Under the pieces are notes generated by a model. That model was not told where the DNA came from, ran no database searches, and worked only from the letters and a program-made list of their open reading frames with translations. From JBHIFB01 sp046760905 (GTDB taxonomy: Bacteria; Gemmatimonadota; CAZMKB01): 44,993 bases of DNA. Within the stretch, counting starts at the first letter, position 1. Each line of letters opens with the position of its first letter. The stretch lies in the NCBI GenBank assembly GCA_046760905.1, contig JBHIFB010000007.1:1-44993 (forward strand), given 5' to 3'. Positions 40,889 to 44,993 of this stretch are shown in pieces. Made by a program: the position numbers and the translations under genes.

Positions 40889-40917
40889 TTGACATATACG
40901 AGAAGTTGTGGTACAAT
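40889..40917 (+). promoter_or_regulatory. Sigma-70 promoter with long leader
   Basis: TTGACA (40889-40894), 17 bp, TACAAT (40912-40917). The start codon of the next large gene is 330 bases away. The 40870-41254 gap holds this promoter and a possible short leader frame (41139-41258), and nothing else I could recognise. Confidence 0.7.
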
Positions 40918-41138
40918 GCCAATAGATGGGCGATAAAAAATTTTAGAATAGGTCATCTGTTTCAGATACTGTCACTACACATGATGTCAGGGAACTAAAG
41001 CCTACACACTCCAATTTGAACTGTAGCCCTGTTACTTACACGGCTAACGAAATTCTTTCTGTTTATTCATAATTTTGTCGGCAAAATCGTAGATTCTTCA
41101 CTGTTTAATCACGAAAAGGTACCAGTTGCCAAGCTTCC

Positions 41139-41258
41139 ATGAAGGAGGTGATGTCCGAAGAAAAGAGTGTGGTGGCTACCCAATTCTTAATTCCTTCCAG
41201 TATCTTAGGGGAAAACTGGAAGACGTTTCTAATCTGCAACATGAGGAGGGTGCAATGA
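41139..41258 (+). CDS. Possible leader ORF of 39 aa
   Basis: A short open frame whose stop overlaps the ATG of the large secreted-protein gene as ATGA, the arrangement of translationally coupled genes. AAGGAGG (41142-41148) lies inside it, only two bases before a second in-frame ATG (41151), so initiation is unclear. The peptide has no recognisable motif. It may be chance. Confidence 0.25.
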   Translation: MKEVMSEEKSVVATQFLIPSSILGENWKTFLICNMRRVQ

Positions 41259-43177
41259 GAAAGATATTAACGGTTCTTCCCCTGCTTTTGACCCTGCCAA
41301 TGTTGTGCTTTACAATTCTTGGTGCCGATGATGTGAGGCAGGTGTTTCCCGAGACTGCCATTGTTGGAGACGAAGTCAGAGAGGCAGTTGGTGTCAACGG
41401 CGCCGAGATGGAAGTCCCATCGCCTCCCAGGATTTTCCAGGTAGGGACGATCGTGGACAGCACCATATACGATCACCAGTCGAATGCTACACTTCACCAG
41501 CGGATTGCAACGGTTGGCGACAGTGCGCTTCATGCCACAACCATGTACTCCCCCGTCTCCGATTTCACCGAGAGGGGAATGAAGTACTACTATTACGACG
41601 GCACTGCTTTCACAGACCTCGGCTATATCGAAGGAAGCGGTACCGGCGATGAACATGGAGGTTATGGCTCGGTTGTGAGCTACTACGTACCGAGCTTGGA
41701 GATAGGTAACATCGCCGTTATGACGAGTCACACAAACCTCGATTCCCGGGCTTACGGCTCACACTGGTACAGCTTCTATGATGCGAATCAGGGCCAGGGA
41801 TCCTTCACTCCCACAGAAGGCCCGCCGGGCAGCGGTAGCGACCTGTGTGACCGATTGCTTTGGCCAAGTCTTTACATCACGAATGATGAGACCGGTGACA
41901 TGGCAATGGTCGGATTCACCTTTGACCAGTCGTGTGAGGGTGGAATAGACGATATCCTCGTCACCCACAAGACATTCGGTGATACCATGTGGGGGGATCC
42001 TGTTCTTCTTCACACTCTTGATTATGCCAATGCCTGGAAGAGCTTTCCGAACATTCCAATGCTGGCTGGGGCGGACAACGGCCTCATGTGTATCGCATCA
42101 GCCGACATGGGCACGAATGTATACCTCTGGTATTCGACAGACGCGGGAGTAACCTGGAGTAACAGGGTCAATGTATCGGGATATCCGGTAACGCCCATAA
42201 TCTGTCCTCCGGACTCGACCTCGACTGAGTATAGGCCGATGCAAAACAACGCGATCGCGGTTTCTCCAGGAGGGATGCCGCACGTCGTCTGGACCGAGTA
42301 TCAGGCACGCGGCAGTGCAATCGACTCCCTTTACACGCCGGGAGTGAGCGGCCTCTACCAGTACAGGACGAAACTGACTCACTGGGATCCTGTGCACGGG
42401 GTAACCACAGTTTATCGTCACCCTGCCGGCCTGGCCGACTTTGCAGAAGGTACAGCCTTCGCATACAACGTAGGCCATCCCACAATTGGTTTCGGTGAGA
42501 CGGATGACATCGTCTTTGTCGTGTACGAAGGATTTGTCGACGAAGATCAAGATCCAACCAACGGGATTTATTTCGGAGATATCTATGTCAGCATGTCTAC
42601 CGATGGTGGTGCAACATGGGAGGACAGGGTGAATATCACAGACAGTCCCGGATCCGATGATCTCTATCCCGCCATTGCGAGGAAAAATCCTCAAGGCGTT
42701 GTGCAGGAACTCGATGGCTTCAGTGTCGGAGATCCTGATGGGGTCAACGACTTCGTCATAATGTATCAGAATGATGACGTGGCCGGAACCTTCCTGAGGG
42801 GAGAGGAACCAGTCGCGAACTGGGATATGGTCCTGGTGGCTCCGGTCGATCTCGCCGCCCTTGGACCGGAGCTTGAGATAGATATAGAGCCGGTGAATGG
42901 CCAGGTGTTCGATCCGGGTGACTGGATAATATATGCGGTTACTCTGACGAACAACTCTACCTCGGCTATCGAAGTAACAGCAGCGGCTTATGCGAGTAAC
43001 GTGGCAGACTGGAGACTAAATCTGTTCGGCCCGATCACCTTCACGATCCCTGGAGAGAGCACGATAGGGCCGGTAAATCTCCAGAACCAGGTTCCCTGGG
43101 GCGCACCGCCGATGACGGCATATATCTGTGCCGAAGCCAACGAGGTGCACGACTGCTACCAGGTCACGATACAGTGA
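41255..43177 (+). CDS. Secreted sialidase/BNR-like protein, paralogue without sorting domain
   Basis: About 640 aa from ATG 41255, chosen because GAGGAGGG precedes it and a signal peptide (about 1-23) begins there; the frame is open to 41126 but without support. Blocks shared with the 15303 protein include 'GTIVDSTIYDHQSNATL' (versus GVVIDSSYFDWQANGSL), 'RGMKYYYYDG', 'VYEGF' and 'MSTDGGATWEDRVNITD', plus 'YQNDDVAGTFLRGEEPVANWD'. It ends in an Ig-like domain instead of the FlgD-type sorting tail. Probable exported beta-propeller; no catalytic residues identified. Confidence 0.8.
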   Translation: MRKILTVLPLLLTLPMLCFTILGADDVRQVFPETAIVGDEVREAVGVNGAEMEVPSPPRIFQVGTIVDSTIYDHQSNATLHQRIATVGDSALHATTMYSPVSDFTERGMKYYYYDGTAFTDLGYIEGSGTGDEHGGYGSVVSYYVPSLEIGNIAVMTSHTNLDSRAYGSHWYSFYDANQGQGSFTPTEGPPGSGSDLCDRLLWPSLYITNDETGDMAMVGFTFDQSCEGGIDDILVTHKTFGDTMWGDPVLLHTLDYANAWKSFPNIPMLAGADNGLMCIASADMGTNVYLWYSTDAGVTWSNRVNVSGYPVTPIICPPDSTSTEYRPMQNNAIAVSPGGMPHVVWTEYQARGSAIDSLYTPGVSGLYQYRTKLTHWDPVHGVTTVYRHPAGLADFAEGTAFAYNVGHPTIGFGETDDIVFVVYEGFVDEDQDPTNGIYFGDIYVSMSTDGGATWEDRVNITDSPGSDDLYPAIARKNPQGVVQELDGFSVGDPDGVNDFVIMYQNDDVAGTFLRGEEPVANWDMVLVAPVDLAALGPELEIDIEPVNGQVFDPGDWIIYAVTLTNNSTSAIEVTAAAYASNVADWRLNLFGPITFTIPGESTIGPVNLQNQVPWGAPPMTAYICAEANEVHDCYQVTIQ

Positions 43178-43244
43178 GGTTTATGGCTTCGCTTTTGAAG
43201 CCGTTTTCAGGTTAGGGCTTCGTTCTAATTGCGAATTTAGAAGA

Positions 43245-43273
43245 CCGGGCCCCGATGAAGGGCCCGGCTTTTT
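43245..43273 (+). terminator. Strong intrinsic terminator
   Basis: CCGGGCCC (43245-43252) and GGGCCCGG (43260-43267) pair perfectly over a 7-base loop, followed by CTTTTTG. Ends the secreted-protein transcript just before the convergent SEC-C gene. Confidence 0.85.
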
Positions 43274-43280
43274 GATTTGC

Positions 43281-44681
43281 CTATTGAAGATCCAGTCCGA
43301 GCTCCTGCCTGAGCTTGTTGAAATCGAACTGGAATTGGGACTCGGGCGCTCGAAGGTGCCAGTTCTCCCATTCATTGATGAGGTTTGCAATCTGTACTCT
43401 GCCCTCAGGCGTGGTGACCACTTCCCGGGGTGTCCTGTCATGGAGCTCGGGGATCCTCTCATCGGCCCATCCCATGAACTGCTCCTCCATGAAATCTGTT
43501 AGTATCTGCCTGGATTCCTCGTCCAGTTTGCTAGGGTCGAGCGAGAGGTCTCCGCCGAGTGTCTTGGAGAGTGAGTCCTGGTCGAACGGCTCACAGGAGG
43601 TCTCTTCGAGCGTGATCAGGTCTACGAGGTGTTTCATGAGCCTTTTTCCAAGTTTCCTGTCACGGGGCCTGCTGTTACATTCTGTGATGAGATGGTCAGA
43701 GAGAATCCTCACATGGCCTTTAATTGTATATTGCTCTCCTTTCACCTTCTTATTCCTCACGCTCCATTGGAATACGACCCCTCCTTCTTCATCATCACAA
43801 CGATCGATATTTCTCATTCCTTCGAGCCTTCCTATGATGTCCGATCTGTGTGCCGGGTCGAACGAGTAGCGGGAAATTGTGGTCTCCAGTTTCTCACCGT
43901 CTGTGTTACGGAGTTGGGGGAGAACGGGATGGAGAAGATAGTCCACGAACTCCTGATAAATCCAGATGATGTCGAGATCGAACTCAAGAAGCTGGGCGAG
44001 ATCGGTGGCTTGACCGCCTGTCATTTCATCAATCAGCTCCTGGACGGTGCTTCTGTACCATATTGAGGGCAGGGGATAGGGCCCCATTGCGCTGAGGATG
44101 TATTCACCATCAATTCCCACAACATGTCCTAGCAGGAGGTCCCACTTGTTGACTCTTCGCGACTTAGACCTGTCGTATACGAAGCGTTCACGGCCCATCG
44201 CAAAATCTTTCAAGAGCATTCCCTTGCCCGGTTCAACCATCTGCACCTCCCAGAACGTCAACGGCTCCTTACGGGCACACTCGATGTACCGTTTCATGAA
44301 AGGATCCATATCAGGAGCATGCTCTGCAAGGTAATTAGCCGCAATGGTGTGTTCGCTTGGAAACCGGATCTCGCTGTATAATTCAAGATAGCCCGGATAC
44401 CAGTGATACAGAAACCATGTAATGAACATCGGAGAATAGGCGTAGTCTTCAGGCTCCTCTGGCGGACTGCCGGCCCAGAAGTCGTCCCATGCCTCGTCAA
44501 TGCATTCGGGACCATACACAGCTGGAGCATAATCCATAAGCAGCCTGGTGAGCTCATCGGCAGTTTTTTGAAGGAGGCGACGGGTGAGAACTGCAGATGA
44601 GGCCTGTTCCTTGAGAAGACAGCATTTCTTATACTTCTTGCCACTCCCGCAGGGGCAAGGGGCATTGCGACCGACCGTCAT
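43281..44681 (-). CDS. SEC-C motif protein
   Basis: 466 aa. The N-terminus GRNAPCPCGSGKKYKKCC is a SEC-C zinc motif (C9, C11, C20, C21), as found at the end of SecA and in many stand-alone proteins. The rest is long, rich in Trp/Tyr/Glu and helical. The final part (about 420-450) with 'WADERIPELHDRTPREVVTTPEGR' resembles MbcA/ParS-type (DUF2384-like) segments often seen with SEC-C proteins. It has its own minus-strand promoter. Function unknown; a SecB- or ribosome-associated role is only a family-level idea. Confidence 0.8.
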   Translation of the reverse strand: MTVGRNAPCPCGSGKKYKKCCLLKEQASSAVLTRRLLQKTADELTRLLMDYAPAVYGPECIDEAWDDFWAGSPPEEPEDYAYSPMFITWFLYHWYPGYLELYSEIRFPSEHTIAANYLAEHAPDMDPFMKRYIECARKEPLTFWEVQMVEPGKGMLLKDFAMGRERFVYDRSKSRRVNKWDLLLGHVVGIDGEYILSAMGPYPLPSIWYRSTVQELIDEMTGGQATDLAQLLEFDLDIIWIYQEFVDYLLHPVLPQLRNTDGEKLETTISRYSFDPAHRSDIIGRLEGMRNIDRCDDEEGGVVFQWSVRNKKVKGEQYTIKGHVRILSDHLITECNSRPRDRKLGKRLMKHLVDLITLEETSCEPFDQDSLSKTLGGDLSLDPSKLDEESRQILTDFMEEQFMGWADERIPELHDRTPREVVTTPEGRVQIANLINEWENWHLRAPESQFQFDFNKLRQELGLDLQ

Positions 44682-44721
44682 CGTGACGAACCTCGGAAGA
44701 TCGGGTTATATTCCTTTTCCC

Positions 44722-44750
44722 AGTCTATATATCCCTGACTGATCTGTCAA
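44722..44750 (-). promoter_or_regulatory. Probable sigma-70 promoter, minus strand
   Basis: TTGACA (44750-44745) then, after 17 bp, TAGACT (44727-44722). Leader about 35 bases to the SEC-C gene. Confidence 0.5.
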
Positions 44751-44881
44751 CTAAAAAAATCGATGATACCGCACTTCCCTGCCTCCTTTTCTGATGTAGA
44801 GTATTCGCTGGATGAAACTTTCTCACATCTCTCATTGGAAGGTATTGATTTTCATCGCTACAGCCTGTCATCGTGTACAAG

Positions 44882-44993
44882 CTACTTGCGCGTGTAGATC
44901 AGCTCCATCGATTTGTACTCCTTGCCGTCCGGGCCCGTATCGTAGAATTCCGCGACATGCTTGTCGGAACCTTCGATCCTGTTGACCCTGCGC
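44882..44993 (-). CDS. DUF1579 family protein, C-terminal fragment
   Basis: Minus-strand coding end running off the window. The last 36 codons read 'RRVNRIEGSDKHVAEFYD' followed by 'TGPDGKEYKSMELIYTRK' and a TAG stop (44884-44882). The TGPDGKEYKSMELIYTR ending is typical of DUF1579, a lipocalin-like small-molecule-binding family. The start lies beyond the window. It is in tandem with the SEC-C gene, 200 bases upstream of it. Confidence 0.65.
   Translation of the reverse strand, partial: RRVNRIEGSDKHVAEFYDTGPDGKEYKSMELIYTRK

Noticed and set aside
1..44993. CRISPR array, prophage or insertion sequence
   Set aside because: No regularly spaced repeats, phage structural genes or transposase genes are visible; only single hairpins and short inverted repeats occur.

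Overview
This window looks like chromosome from an uncultivated, Gram-negative bacterium of the FCB-like candidate phyla (Krumholzibacteriota, Eisenbacteria, Latescibacterota and similar lineages). That placement is inferred from protein style: a secreted protein ending in a FlgD-like/Por-type sorting domain with an NFPNPFNP motif, an outer-membrane porin, long secreted beta-propeller-like proteins, a lipoprotein with PD40 repeats, and moderate G+C. TTG and GTG starts are common (rplM, rpsI, cdsA, glmS, mtnA, dxr and others). Many intergenic regions carry an almost textbook sigma-70 promoter, TTGACA, 17 bp, then TATAAT, TACAAT or a close variant. No phage, insertion sequence or CRISPR array is visible.

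Layout. 1-4095: an inverted repeat and strong promoter, then a tight four-gene cluster (NAD-dependent epimerase/reductase, SCP2-like lipid-binding protein, FAD-linked oxidase, PLP-dependent D-cysteine desulfhydrase/ACC deaminase-like enzyme). 4224-5219: a DRG-type GTPase with a C-terminal TGS domain. 5239-10995: a probable zinc/manganese uptake operon (small CPIC membrane protein, porin with coiled coil, ZnuA-like binding protein, two ZnuB-like permeases, the second fused to a His-rich and HEAT-repeat tail), with no ATPase gene beside it. 11051-13048: a DUF89/ARMT1-like phosphatase and an ArsP_2-type heavy-metal/manganese exporter. 13057-13674: a small Cys-rich gene on the minus strand with a structured leader, and a palindrome-rich intergenic region. 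13675-18253: a B12-type radical SAM protein, a secreted protein with a sorting domain, and a propeller lipoprotein.

18340-21430 (minus strand): a probable signalling operon read as small CPPYC protein, multi-TM membrane protein, PAS histidine kinase, response regulator without a DNA-binding domain, and a small zinc-ribbon protein. 21720-27326: tRNA-Thr(CGT), then phosphoglucosamine mutase, glmS, dtd, maf and mtnA. 27380-35431: the classic housekeeping run rplM-rpsI-rpsB-tsf-pyrH-frr-uppS-cdsA-dxr-rseP, followed by ridA. 36050-43177: mostly individually promoted genes for exported or metal/redox proteins (beta-helix protein, tetraheme cytochrome c, double-CDGSH protein, UBP-type zinc finger, purple-acid-phosphatase-like enzyme, and a paralogue of the 15303 secreted protein). 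43281-44993 (minus strand): a SEC-C motif protein and the 3' end of a DUF1579 gene cut by the window edge.

How the genes fit together. The housekeeping section links translation (L13, S9, S2, EF-Ts, RRF) to nucleotide supply (UMP kinase), envelope lipid synthesis (UppS, CdsA, Dxr) and envelope stress proteolysis (RseP). GlmM and GlmS make the amino-sugar precursor for peptidoglycan. Several accessory blocks concern metals or Fe-S/heme chemistry. The most interesting blocks are the ATPase-less metal cluster with its HEAT fusion and the CPPYC/multi-TM/kinase operon.
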